Below, piece by piece: positions 55,074-64,000 of a stretch of 64,000 nucleotides of DNA (the first letter of the stretch is position 1; every line of letters starts with the position of its first letter). Under the pieces are notes generated by a model that was not told the DNA's origin, ran no database searches, and was given only the letters and a program-made list of their open reading frames with translations. The position numbers and the translations under genes are program-made. Origin of the DNA: Leptospira ainazelensis (lineage in GTDB: Bacteria > Spirochaetota > Leptospiria > Leptospirales > Leptospiraceae); assembly GCF_016918785.1 (NCBI RefSeq), contig NZ_JAFFPT010000027.1:1-64000 (forward strand). The letters are read 5' to 3'.

Positions 55074-56321
55074 TTATCCGGCGAGAAAGTAAGTCGAAAC
55101 CGTTCCCTTTCCTTTGATTTCGACTTCTCCCCTTTTTTCCAATCGGAAGATGGAAGAAGCCGCTAAAAAGTATTCTTCCGTTACGTGAATCTTTCCCGGA
55201 AGTCCGTGCGATTCCATCCTAGAAGCGAGATTGACCGAATCTCCCCAAAGATCGTAGATGAACTTTTTTCTTCCGATCACGCCTGCGACCACCGGACCGG
55301 AATGAATCCCGATGCGGATGTTTAAGTTTTCCCGGATGAGTTCCTCATTCGTATTCACTTCTTTTAATATATCCAGAGCGAGGTTTCCGATTCTTTCGAT
55401 ATGATCTTCGCAGGCGATCGGAATTCCGGCGGCGGCCATATATGCGTCGCCGATCGTTTTGATCTTCTCCACTCCCCTGTCTTCCGCGAGTTCGTCGAGT
55501 CTGGAAAAAAAACGATCGAGAAGCCCCGCGAGTTCGTCGGGCGTTTTACGCGCGGCCAAAAGTGTAAACCCTACGATGTCGGCAAAAAGAATCGAACACT
55601 CGGAAAAGTATTCCGAGATCTGAGAATTTTCGTTCTTGAGTCGATTTACGATCGCGTCCGGAAGAATGTTTCGAAGAAGGAGGTCTGATTTTTCCTTTTC
55701 GTTCTCCAAATCCTTTGTTTGTGTTTCGATCGTCCTTGCTTGGAGAAACAATTTTCGGGTGGTCAGTTCCAAAGTATAACCGGCTATGACCGCGAAAAAT
55801 TCTGAAAACCATATTAGAAAACTATAAATCGTCTTCTCTTGTTTCGGCATGGTTGCGTCGGTCAGAAGAAAGTATTGATATGCCGCCAAATACGAAGCTG
55901 TAATAAAAAAAGCGGGAAAGGTCCGGATTCTTAAAACCAAAAAGGCGTAATAAGAGACGATGATCAGGATCGTAAGAAGAATCGCGTGCTGATCTTTGAT
56001 AAAGGTGTATCCTGCGTAAACAGCGGTAAAACCTCCGAGCGTATTGCTCAACATCGACATAGGAACCATCGTCCTTCTAAATTTTTTGAACGTAGAAAGA
56101 ATCAAAACCGCCCCAAAGACCGAACTCCCGAGCAGGATCCAAAGAACCAGTTTATCGCGGATGAGAAGAACGTCGTAAAAGAGAAGAAAAATTGCACAGT
56201 ATCCCGCCACTGCCGAAACGGCGCCGATCCGAACAAAGGAGGCGACATGATCCCGAAGAAAGAATCGAAATTCTTTTTCCAAGTTCGGATCTAAAAATCG
56301 AAGGATATAACTTTGAAACAT
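55074..56321 (-). CDS. Membrane-anchored class III adenylate/guanylate cyclase
   Basis: A protein of 415 residues. About six hydrophobic segments occupy residues 30-185, a linker helix follows, and the catalytic domain starts near residue 235. Seen: [14 protein letters not shown] (first metal Asp), [14 protein letters not shown] (second metal Asp), [17 protein letters not shown] and [13 protein letters not shown], with the Asn and Arg that stabilise the transition state. All key catalytic residues appear present, so it should make a cyclic nucleotide in response to an unknown membrane signal. Divergent from the Rrf2 gene across 109 bp. Confidence 0.9.
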   Translation of the reverse strand: MFQSYILRFLDPNLEKEFRFFLRDHVASFVRIGAVSAVAGYCAIFLLFYDVLLIRDKLVLWILLGSSVFGAVLILSTFKKFRRTMVPMSMLSNTLGGFTAVYAGYTFIKDQHAILLTILIIVSYYAFLVLRIRTFPAFFITASYLAAYQYFLLTDATMPKQEKTIYSFLIWFSEFFAVIAGYTLELTTRKLFLQARTIETQTKDLENEKEKSDLLLRNILPDAIVNRLKNENSQISEYFSECSILFADIVGFTLLAARKTPDELAGLLDRFFSRLDELAEDRGVEKIKTIGDAYMAAAGIPIACEDHIERIGNLALDILKEVNTNEELIRENLNIRIGIHSGPVVAGVIGRKKFIYDLWGDSVNLASRMESHGLPGKIHVTEEYFLAASSIFRLEKRGEVEIKGKGTVSTYFLAG

Positions 56322-56381
56322 TCTAAGATTCTGACTTTAGAAGAAGGGCGCGCAAGACCTTTTCGAACAAAAGCTTTGGAC

Positions 56382-56428
56382 TTGACAGGGATTTTGATTT
56401 TTATATTCTGTAACCAGACACTTTACAG
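56382..56428 (+). promoter_or_regulatory. Predicted promoter and Rrf2-type operator upstream of the rrf2-like gene
   Basis: TTGACA at 56382-56387 and TATTCT at 56404-56409 are separated by 16 bp. Immediately after the -10 box is an inverted repeat, CTGTAA at 56408-56413 and TTACAG at 56423-56428, with a 9-bp centre. This matches the size and shape of Rrf2-family operators. It ends two bases before the ATG, so binding would block its own gene's transcription. Confidence 0.6.
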
Positions 56429-56430
56429 AT

Positions 56431-56850
56431 ATGACCAGCCGGTTTACAGTCGCGATTCACATTCTTTCCCTGCTTTCGTTAAGCGAAGGTAAAACCAGAA
56501 CGTCCGAAGAACTCGCGAAAAGTGTGAACACAAATCCCGTCGTTATCCGTAAGATCCTTTCTCTTTTGAAAAGTCAGGGAATCGTTCGTAATCAGATGGG
56601 TCCTAACGGCGGTTATATTCTCGCGAAGCCTTCGGCCGAAATCAGCCTAAAGGAAATCTACGAAGCGATCGACGAGAAGATCTTTCAGATGCACTCGAAA
56701 ACTCCCAATAAAAAGTGCATCTGCGGTCATTCGATCCAACCGATTTTGACAAAGGTCTATGAAAAGGCGGAGCGCGTTTTAGAAGACGAACTGGGTTCCA
56801 CCAATTTGGATTCGATCACAAAAGAGATTCTTACTTTTTCAAAAAAATGA
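56431..56850 (+). CDS. Rrf2-family transcriptional regulator
   Basis: A protein of 139 residues. The winged helix has [20 protein letters not shown] and [20 protein letters not shown], then [20 protein letters not shown], the family's glycine-containing wing. Only two cysteines occur, in KKCICGHS (Cys96 and Cys98), so the three-Cys iron-sulphur site of IscR/NsrR is not complete; a thiol-redox or atypical cluster sensor is possible. The start is very close to the predicted operator, supporting autoregulation. The other likely target is the divergent cyclase gene. Confidence 0.88.
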   Translation: MTSRFTVAIHILSLLSLSEGKTRTSEELAKSVNTNPVVIRKILSLLKSQGIVRNQMGPNGGYILAKPSAEISLKEIYEAIDEKIFQMHSKTPNKKCICGHSIQPILTKVYEKAERVLEDELGSTNLDSITKEILTFSKK

Positions 56851-56920
56851 TTTTTTTCAGAGCTTCCGCTTAGGCTCTTTCGCAAAACCTTACAAGAAAT
56901 TCTGGAACATCTGCTAAGAT
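56851..56920. other. Short gap before MITE copy 3
   Basis: GAGC / GGCTC near 56859 and a T-run just before it are too weak to call a terminator. The 8-bp sequence GCTAAGAT at 56913-56920 repeats after the MITE. Confidence 0.4.
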
Positions 56921-57206
56921 CATAACCTTACCCACAAGTTAAAAAAGCGATTTCGAATCAGGGCGATCCAATCAAAATTTTTTAGGAGTTCCTACGAAGG
57001 CAGGAGGAAGTTTTTTACTTGCAAAGATAAGTTTTTTGTGATAGAGCAAAATCTCCCGGAGTTTTCCACCTCCCGCCCCGCCACCCAAAAAACTCAGTGC
57101 GCCGCTCTCTAAGGATCGCGCCGCAGGGCGGGGATTTCGTTTCATGGAGGACTGTCGTAGTTCCGACAGATTCTTTGATTCAGTCCACTTTGTGGGTAAG
57201 GTTATG
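56921..57206. repeat. MITE-like element, copy 3 (complete, 286 bp)
   Basis: Perfect 17-bp terminal inverted repeats: CATAACCTTACCCACAA at 56921-56937 and TTGTGGGTAAGGTTATG at 57190-57206. GCTAAGAT is found directly on both sides (56913-56920 and 57207-57214), an 8-bp target-site duplication. The 286-bp interior has no coding frame and carries GTTCCTAC / GTAGTTCCGAC motifs and a GC-rich segment (CTCCCGCCCCGCCACCC). It is non-autonomous; the transposase that moves it is not in this window. Confidence 0.92.
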
Positions 57207-57563
57207 GCTAAGATGCGCGAGTTCCCACAGATTACGTCCCTTTTGCGATTTATGAAACTCCTGAAAAACGAGTTGTTTTAAAATTCTCATTGGAGTTCCT
57301 ACATTCTAAGATTTTGAGATAAGCTTTTTTTAAAATCGTTCCTGTTGGAACTTTCCTCAGTTTGTTGCCGGTTGACTCAGATTGAAAGGCTAACCTTTTT
57401 CAATCGTTTGAACCTTGTAGGAACTATGACAAAGAACTCAAAAAAAAACCTGCGCGATTCTCTTTTGTTCCCGTAAGAATTTGAAACTTTTTCATTTGTT
57501 TTGTAACTTTTTTGAATACGAATTAGAACATTCGGGTCTAAGAAAATGCCGGAGGTTTTTTCT
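57207..57563. other. Gap between MITE and HtrA-like gene
   Basis: It contains the target-site duplication, GGAGTTCCTAC near 57292, GTTGGAACTTTCC near 57345 and TTGTAGGAACTATG near 57416. No gene seen. Confidence 0.5.
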
Positions 57564-58556
57564 ATGATTCAATGGGTTCAATCGGATTCCAAAGACCCTT
57601 TCCCCAAAAACGTCTCAAATACTTCTTCTTCGGAAAGGGAAGAAGACCTGATGGATGCGTATTCCAAAGCGGTGACCAACGCCGTGGACACCGTAAGTCC
57701 GGCCGTGGTTCATCTCAAAGTGAGCGGAAATCGCGGGGGCGGAGCCGGCTCCGGATTCTTAATTTCTCCCGACGGTTTTGTAGTAACCAATCAACACGTA
57801 GTCGAAAACGCTTCCGAGATCAACGCGGAATTTCCCGATGGAAGAAGTCTCAAAGCCATGAAGATCGGAGAAGATCCGATGACCGACATCGCGGTGTTAA
57901 AAGTTTCGAGTGATCCTTTTCCTTATCTGCATTTTTCAAAACCCACTTCCGTAAAAGTAGGACAACTCGCGATCGCGATCGGCAATCCTCTCGGTTACGA
58001 ATCCACAGTGACTGCGGGTGTCGTGAGCGCGTTGGGAAGAAGTCTTCGTTCTCGTTCCGGAAGATTGATCGAGGATGTGATCCAAACCGACGCGGCTCTC
58101 AACCCCGGAAACTCCGGCGGTCCTCTGGTCAACTCAAGAGGAGAATTGATCGGTATCAACACGGCGATCATTCCTTCGGCTCAAGGAATTTGTTTTGCGG
58201 TGGGTTCTGGTACTGCTGAATACGTCATCACTCGTCTGATGAAAAACGGTTTTGTAAAAAGAGGTTATTTAGGAATCGCGGGTCAGAACCAGAGTATTCC
58301 CAATCGACTGAAGATCTTCAACAAACTGGAACAGAGTTCGGGTGTTCTTGTGATCGAAGTCGAAACTTCCGCTCCTGCGGCCGGGAGTCTATTAAGAAAA
58401 GGTGATATGATTCTTTCTTTGAACGACGTTACCATCCGTTCCATCGACGATATGCATCGAACCTTGGATGAATCCACGATTCAAAAAGAACTTCCGATCC
58501 GCGTTTTGAGGGAAGGTTCCCTTCGGACCTTTTCGATCCGCAGCGGGGAAATTTGA
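57564..58556 (+). CDS. HtrA/DegP-like serine protease with one PDZ domain, no signal peptide
   Basis: A protein of 330 residues from ATG 57564 with ribosome binding site GGAGG 8 nt upstream. The triad is present: His in VVTNQHVVENA, Asp in DPMTDIAVLK, and Ser in ALNPGNSGGPLV (about residue 185), on a trypsin-like fold at residues 40-230. A C-terminal PDZ domain follows (RGYLGIAGQNQS, SSGVLVIEVETSAPAAGSLL). Unlike usual HtrA proteins there is no hydrophobic N-terminus: the first 40 residues are polar (IQWVQSDSKDPFPKN). It may be cytoplasmic, or the real start may lie elsewhere. A terminator follows. Confidence 0.85.
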   Translation: MIQWVQSDSKDPFPKNVSNTSSSEREEDLMDAYSKAVTNAVDTVSPAVVHLKVSGNRGGGAGSGFLISPDGFVVTNQHVVENASEINAEFPDGRSLKAMKIGEDPMTDIAVLKVSSDPFPYLHFSKPTSVKVGQLAIAIGNPLGYESTVTAGVVSALGRSLRSRSGRLIEDVIQTDAALNPGNSGGPLVNSRGELIGINTAIIPSAQGICFAVGSGTAEYVITRLMKNGFVKRGYLGIAGQNQSIPNRLKIFNKLEQSSGVLVIEVETSAPAAGSLLRKGDMILSLNDVTIRSIDDMHRTLDESTIQKELPIRVLREGSLRTFSIRSGEI

Positions 58557-58630
58557 TCGGGGAATCGCAAGATTTTTTTAGAAACGGTTTTTTTGTAGGA
58601 ACTCCAATGTTTCTTTTGGTTAGAGTGGAT

Positions 58631-58664
58631 TCTCAGGCGGCACGCTGTGCCCCCTGAGATTTTT
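58631..58664 (+). terminator. Rho-independent terminator after the HtrA-like gene
   Basis: TCTCAGG (58631-58637) pairs with CCTGAGA (58653-58659), with an inner GCAC/GTGC stem and a 2-base mismatch, followed by five T residues. It lies 75 bp after the stop. Confidence 0.8.
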
Positions 58665-59174
58665 CCGACAAAGATTTTCTTTTGGAGAATTTGGAAGAAA
58701 GCGCAGGAGATCCTACAATATTTCCCGGATGAAACGGGATCATTTTTTAAAAAAGAAGGAGTTCCCACGTTTTTAAGAACAAAGAGATCTGAAAAACCAA
58801 AGAAAATCCGAGTCAAGAAGAAGTTCCCACACAGTTTCCGTTCTTTTATCGGAAGAGAAACCCATTTCTTTTTTATTCAGAACCGATCCCAAAACCTGCC
58901 CGACACCCAATCGAAGTCGAGAAACTGAGTTTCTGGAAAATGTGGGAACTCTCACGCTTATTTTGGACTCTCAAGGTCCGAATCGAAATCTCAGAAAAAA
59001 TCAATGAGACGTAATTCGTGGGAACTCACACAGATTAGAATTTTATAAAATGAGCTTTCTTTCTCTTTCGAGGTTTTAGGACCGGTTCTAAATTGCGATG
59101 GGAGCTCCTACATTCTAAAACCTTAGGACGTTCTCAATAGCGGTTATGTAGGAACTCCTCCTTTTTTTCGAATC
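58665..59174. other. Gap rich in GGAACTCC-type motifs
   Basis: Copies or variants of the dispersed motif lie near 58594 (TGTAGGAACTCC, just before the terminator), 58764 (GGAGTTCCCACG), 58944 (GTGGGAACTCTCAC), 59020 (GTGGGAACTCACAC), 59099 (GGGAGCTCCTACA) and 59148 (TGTAGGAACTCC). A plus-strand open frame from 58647 has no recognisable sequence. No gene called. Confidence 0.5.
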
Positions 59175-59882
59175 TTAGAACGGAGTATCGATCGCGAGAA
59201 GTTCGGATTCTTCCAAAAAAAGAATTTCGAGTTTGGGAGAAGCCGAAAGCCCCAGACCGTCTCTCGCGGACAATTTCTTACCGTCGATTTCGACGGAACC
59301 GGAAATCAGAAAAAAATACACTCCACCACTTTCATTTTTTGGAATATACTCGATCTTTAATTCTTTTTTTCCGTGAGCCAAAGAAAAGATCACGTTTTGA
59401 TTGATCCAGACCGCGCCGCTTTCTTTTTCCGGAGATACGACGGTTTGAAATTTTCCCTGACGATCCTCTACGTTAAACTTCTTTTGTTCATAACGAGGGG
59501 CGATTCCCATCTTATCCGGAAGAATCCAGATTTGTAAAAAATTGACCGGCTCCGTGGAAGAGGCGTTGTATTCGGAATGAACGATTCCGGTTCCCGCAGA
59601 CATGATCTGCACTTCCCCGGCTTGGATGACGGAACTGTTTCCCTCGCTGTCCTTGTGTTCAAGACTTCCCGAAAGGGGAATGGAAACGATTTCCATATTC
59701 TCATGCGGATGCGGAGGAAATCCCTTTCCGCCGATTACGATGTCGTCGTTGAGAACTCGCAGTTTCCCGAATTGAACCCGAGCTGGTTCATAATAAGAAC
59801 TAAAACTGAAAGTATGTCTGCTCTTCAGCCAACCAAAGTCCGCCTTCCCTCTTGTTTCTTGCGCGTGGTATACTGTTTCCAT
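59175..59882 (-). CDS. Pirin-family cupin protein
   Basis: A protein of 235 residues starting ATG 59882 with AGGAG 5 nt upstream. The N-terminal cupin is clear: KADFGWLKSRHTFSFSSYYE, then FPPHPHENMEIVSIPLSGSL and EHKDSEGNSSVIQAGEVQIM, which include the metal ligands (two His in HPHEN, Glu, His) of pirin. The C-terminal cupin half is shorter (KNESGGVYFFLISGSVEIDG). Members have quercetinase activity or redox roles; the substrate is unknown. Cytoplasmic. Confidence 0.92.
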   Translation of the reverse strand: METVYHAQETRGKADFGWLKSRHTFSFSSYYEPARVQFGKLRVLNDDIVIGGKGFPPHPHENMEIVSIPLSGSLEHKDSEGNSSVIQAGEVQIMSAGTGIVHSEYNASSTEPVNFLQIWILPDKMGIAPRYEQKKFNVEDRQGKFQTVVSPEKESGAVWINQNVIFSLAHGKKELKIEYIPKNESGGVYFFLISGSVEIDGKKLSARDGLGLSASPKLEILFLEESELLAIDTPF

Positions 59883-60184
59883 ATATCTCCTGAGAGTTAG
59901 ACTCTAAAACTACGAATCGATGATCACTTCGTTTCGATTTTTGATTGGATTCCTGGATCCTTTTTTGACTTCCACCTTTACAAACAAATTGGAAGCGTAG
60001 AATGAATCGTATGCTTCCGATAAAGATACGATTTAAAAAACAGACAGAAGCAAATTTAATTTCCGATGAGAATTGGTCCCTTTTCCCGATCGATCATCGG
60101 AGGCGATCCGTTCTTTCCTAACGTTTCCAAAAATAAAATCGGGTTCGATCTTTTAATAAACGATGAGCCAAAAAGAAACTTCTT
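59883..60184. other. 300-bp gap, nothing recognised
   Basis: It lies upstream of the pirin gene and downstream of the DUF445 gene end. It may hold the pirin promoter; no motif stands out. Confidence 0.4.
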
Positions 60185-61329
<1,145 letters not shown>

Positions 61330-61333
<4 letters not shown>

Positions 61334-63684
61334 TTGGATAGTTTCCTTCGGTTTAAAAAAGTCGCCCCGAAAAACAAAAGAGGTAACAGAAATTGAAAAA
61401 AGGTGATCAAGTAGGATCGAATATCATAAAATACGAATCTATTCTCCTTTTGTTTGGAACAAAGATAAAACTGACCTTCTAAAGTTCGATAACTGGTTTC
61501 ACCGGTTTCCGATTTCCAAAGCGGAAAAAATCCGGAACGGATAAGCACCGGAGAACAGACGTTTTCGGATTGTATCAAAGGTAATTCCCAAACGATCCTT
61601 GAGTCGTCCCATAAAAACGGATGAATTTCCGTTCCGGTCCGTTTCCTTTCTTTTTCAAGATCGGTTTTGCCCTTCGGTTTTTTCTTTGAATTCTCCTCTT
61701 CCTGGATGGAAACGAGCTTCTGAAGTTCCGATTTCAACCCCGAAAACGGAAACGCACCGGAGAAGGATTTCTCATTCTTTTTGTATTCTTCCGTAGTGAT
61801 CGGAACCAAAGAAATGGAAAGTGTATAAAGAGAATGTAATGCGAACTCGGAAAGATCCTCGGATCGAATCGAAGTTCTCCTTTCCTGTCCCGCGTCGTCG
61901 ATCAATAAAGCCCAGGGTTTGGCGGACAAAAGCTCTAACGGCGGTTTGGTGACGTTCAACTTCCAGAGAATCCAGTCCCCCCTTTTTGCGATCTGGGCAA
62001 AAGAATCCGGAAGATTGGAAGCAAACTGATTGAGGGCTTCCGATTTCAAAAGCAGATGAGTCACACCTCTTTCCTGCAAAAGACTTAAAAACAAATCGGA
62101 AAGTTTGTCCCTTTCCTGTACCGGACGCAGATTGGATCGTTTCCCGTATGTGACCAAAGAACTTTTCGGTCCTTGGGACGGGAAAAGTTGGATAATTTCT
62201 TCCGGAGAAGAAGGTAAAGAATTTTCAAAACGATTCTGCAAAACGATATTTCGTCTAACGGATTGTCTCACAAAAACGGAAGCCCATCTGGAATCCAAAG
62301 AATTGACTCCCCCCGTGATTTCTTCGGACGCGATCAAGGAAGAATACGGAGTTTCCTTTAAAATTCCGATCCATTCTTCTTTTTGGCTCCAGATCGCTGA
62401 AGGCGTTTTGGAAAGAGCTTCGATTCCGGTGGAAGGACCGGGAATCGTAACGATAAAACGAACCATTCCTAATATAAAAAGAATAAGTCCGGTCCAGAGT
62501 TTCCATCTTCCGGGCGCGAGATTTTTGAGAAAAAAACGAGCGGTAACAAGCGCAGCGAAAGTTAGAAAAACGAGAGAAACATTGAGAGCGGTATACCACT
62601 TAACGTGCAACCACGGAAAAATCAAAGACAAGGAAGAATCGGTAGCCATCCAATAAAAGAGCAAGGTTCCGAAAATGAGAAACCTCGAAATCGGAGGTAA
62701 CAATTTTCGGATAAACAACAATCGAATTCCGATCACAAAAAGGATCGGAAACAAAAGATGAATCCAATACTGATCGATCAAAATCTGCTTGAAAACTTCA
62801 AAAAATCTTTCAGGGTTTGCGACCGAACTCGAAAATTCTTCGCCCAAAAGAGAAAGAAGTCCGTTGACCGGATAAGAAACCGGAGGGTTTTGTTGAAACT
62901 GAACAAAGGCAAAATAATTCCAAAGAACGGGCAAGGCCACGAGAATCGGTAAAAGAAAGATAAAAAGAATTTCTAAAAATTCGAACTCGTCTTTGTAAAA
63001 AAGAAAATAAATTCCGAGCGAGACCACGTAAAAAAGCGACATCTCGTAATGGGTGTAAAACACGAGTGAACCCGTGATCAGATTCTTCGCAAACGAAGAA
63101 ACCTTACCCGTGTAACGAAACTTTTCCAAATAGTAGATGGCAAGAATCGCAAAACCGAGACCTAACACCGATGAGATGGAATTCTGAAAAACTCCTACAA
63201 CGCCCGCGCCGACGACCCGATCCCCGGGATATAAAAAGTAAAACATCAAACCGGTCATCGCCAAAAGCGCGTTCCCTGGACTCAGATTGGTTTCAGTGAG
63301 AAAAAGAAATCCCAATTTTAAAAAAGCATACGAAAACAAAAAAAGAGTAAGAAGAATTCCTAAATTAAAAGCGACGCTAAAGGGAAGAAAAAAAAGAAAA
63401 AACGTGTGCAAAAAGGAAACTAGAAAAAAGAAAAACGGAGATTGAAAGTAGAATGTAGGACTTCCACCGTGAAGAGAACGATCATAACCGGAGGATAAAA
63501 AATTCTTAAAAAGAATCTGATAGTCCTGGGCGATCAGATATTGATTCTGCAAGGAGACCGAATCGGGAACAGAATCCGAAAATAGAAATCGAAACTGAAT
63601 GGAAAGAAAAAGTAGAACTAGGAAAAAAACGAGCGGCTTTCTTGCGGCATGAGGAATTTTCCATTTCCCCGGGATGATTTGCAT
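61330..63684 (-). CDS. Large multi-pass membrane protein, GT-C-type glycosyltransferase-like
   Basis: A protein of 784 residues with about 12 hydrophobic segments in the first 420 and one at the C-terminus ([19 protein letters not shown]), with a soluble region between. The opening [20 protein letters not shown], then a first loop with [20 protein letters not shown], resembles large membrane glycosyltransferase-like proteins with a YfhO-type layout. The enzymatic role is inferred. Coupled to the DUF445 gene by a 4-bp overlap, so the two may function together. Confidence 0.65.
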
Positions 63685-63774
63685 GGGATGATTCTTACGA
63701 AACCCGATTTCCTGACAAGCAAAACGGATAAGAACCGACGTCTTTCACTCAGCCCGAAGCGGGAAACAAAGAAA

Positions 63775-63909
63775 TTATTCCTGCTTTGCGTTTTCCTGCA
63801 CGTATTTTCTAAAATCGGCTTCGGACATTTTATCGGCGTAAAGAGGATAGAGGGCCGCGATCAATTCTTCTAAGGTCGGGAATTTCGCCCCGTCAAGTTT
63901 GTAAGCCAT
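63775..63909 (-). CDS. Small conserved-looking protein of 44 residues
   Basis: I found this by hand. The frame from ATG 63909 to TAA 63775 begins MAYKLDGAKFPTLEELIAAL and ends KYVQENAKQE. It has AAGGAG 7 nt upstream, an ordinary amino acid mix and no low complexity, so it looks real. Function unknown; probably a small helical cytoplasmic protein. An open frame of 20 codons (63973-63911) ends just before its start and contains the ribosome binding site, suggesting coupled translation of a leader or of a truncated gene. Confidence 0.6.
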   Translation of the reverse strand: MAYKLDGAKFPTLEELIAALYPLYADKMSEADFRKYVQENAKQE

Positions 63910-64000
63910 ATCAGACTCCTTGCGATTCTAAGGTCTTGGAAAGATTCCAATCGAATCCACGTATTGCCATCATTTTTAGGAACCCATTTCTATAAATCTA

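Noticed and set aside
58647..58928. 93-residue plus-strand frame after the HtrA-like gene
   Set aside because: It overlaps the terminator and motif-rich repeat DNA and has no recognisable sequence.

Overview
The window looks like chromosomal DNA of a spirochaete of the genus Leptospira, probably a pathogen-clade species of moderate GC content (my estimate by eye, not computed). The clues are the protein types (Leptospira-style lipoproteins with relaxed lipoboxes, membrane-tethered AraC regulators, orphan adenylate cyclase, integrin-like FG-GAP proteins), the frequent TTG/GTG starts, and non-coding gaps filled with short Leptospira-like dispersed repeats. No tRNA, rRNA, CRISPR array or prophage was recognised.

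Layout. 1-1.7 kb: an IS transposase running off the left edge, inserted into a MITE-like repeat, then a 33-bp tandem repeat. 1.7-6.0 kb (minus): adenosine-kinase-like sugar kinase, prmA, a PrsW-type intramembrane protease and a TonB-like membrane protein, mostly with stop/start overlaps. 6.2-7.5 kb: glycyl-tRNA synthetase. 7.6-8.8 kb: about 21 copies of a 57-60 bp repeat; a second array with the same core in the opposite orientation lies at 11.2-11.65 kb, and the two bracket a GNAT enzyme, an L,D-transpeptidase and a DUF1493/acyl-carrier-like protein. 11.8-21.0 kb (minus): five genes of the circularly permuted ATP-grasp / alpha-E / transglutaminase system, the largest coherent and least understood system here. 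21.6-23.1 kb: an Omp85-type barrel. 23.5-31.5 kb: two tandem paralogous giant lipoproteins, each with six Ig-like domains and a seven-blade FG-GAP propeller. 31.7-35.7 kb: a membrane protein and MFS pump facing two membrane-tethered AraC regulators. 36-43.3 kb: oxidoreductase, several GNATs, a fatty acid hydroxylase and an exported protein/lipoprotein pair. 43.5-49.4 kb (plus): a glycosyltransferase-like enzyme, an exported protein, and a tight MlaC-like / RND / lipoprotein operon resembling a lipid-transport module. 49.4-64 kb: single metabolic and membrane genes (amidohydrolase, DUF1145, two GT-C-like proteins, nitronate monooxygenase, adenylate cyclase, Rrf2 regulator, HtrA-like protease, pirin, DUF445).

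The most interesting items are the two-module ATP-grasp/alpha-E/transglutaminase cluster, a 286-bp MITE with perfect 17-bp terminal inverted repeats and an 8-bp target duplication (56921-57206) plus two decayed relatives, the paired inverted repeat arrays, and the integrin-like lipoprotein pair. All functions are read from sequence motifs by eye; no database search was run.
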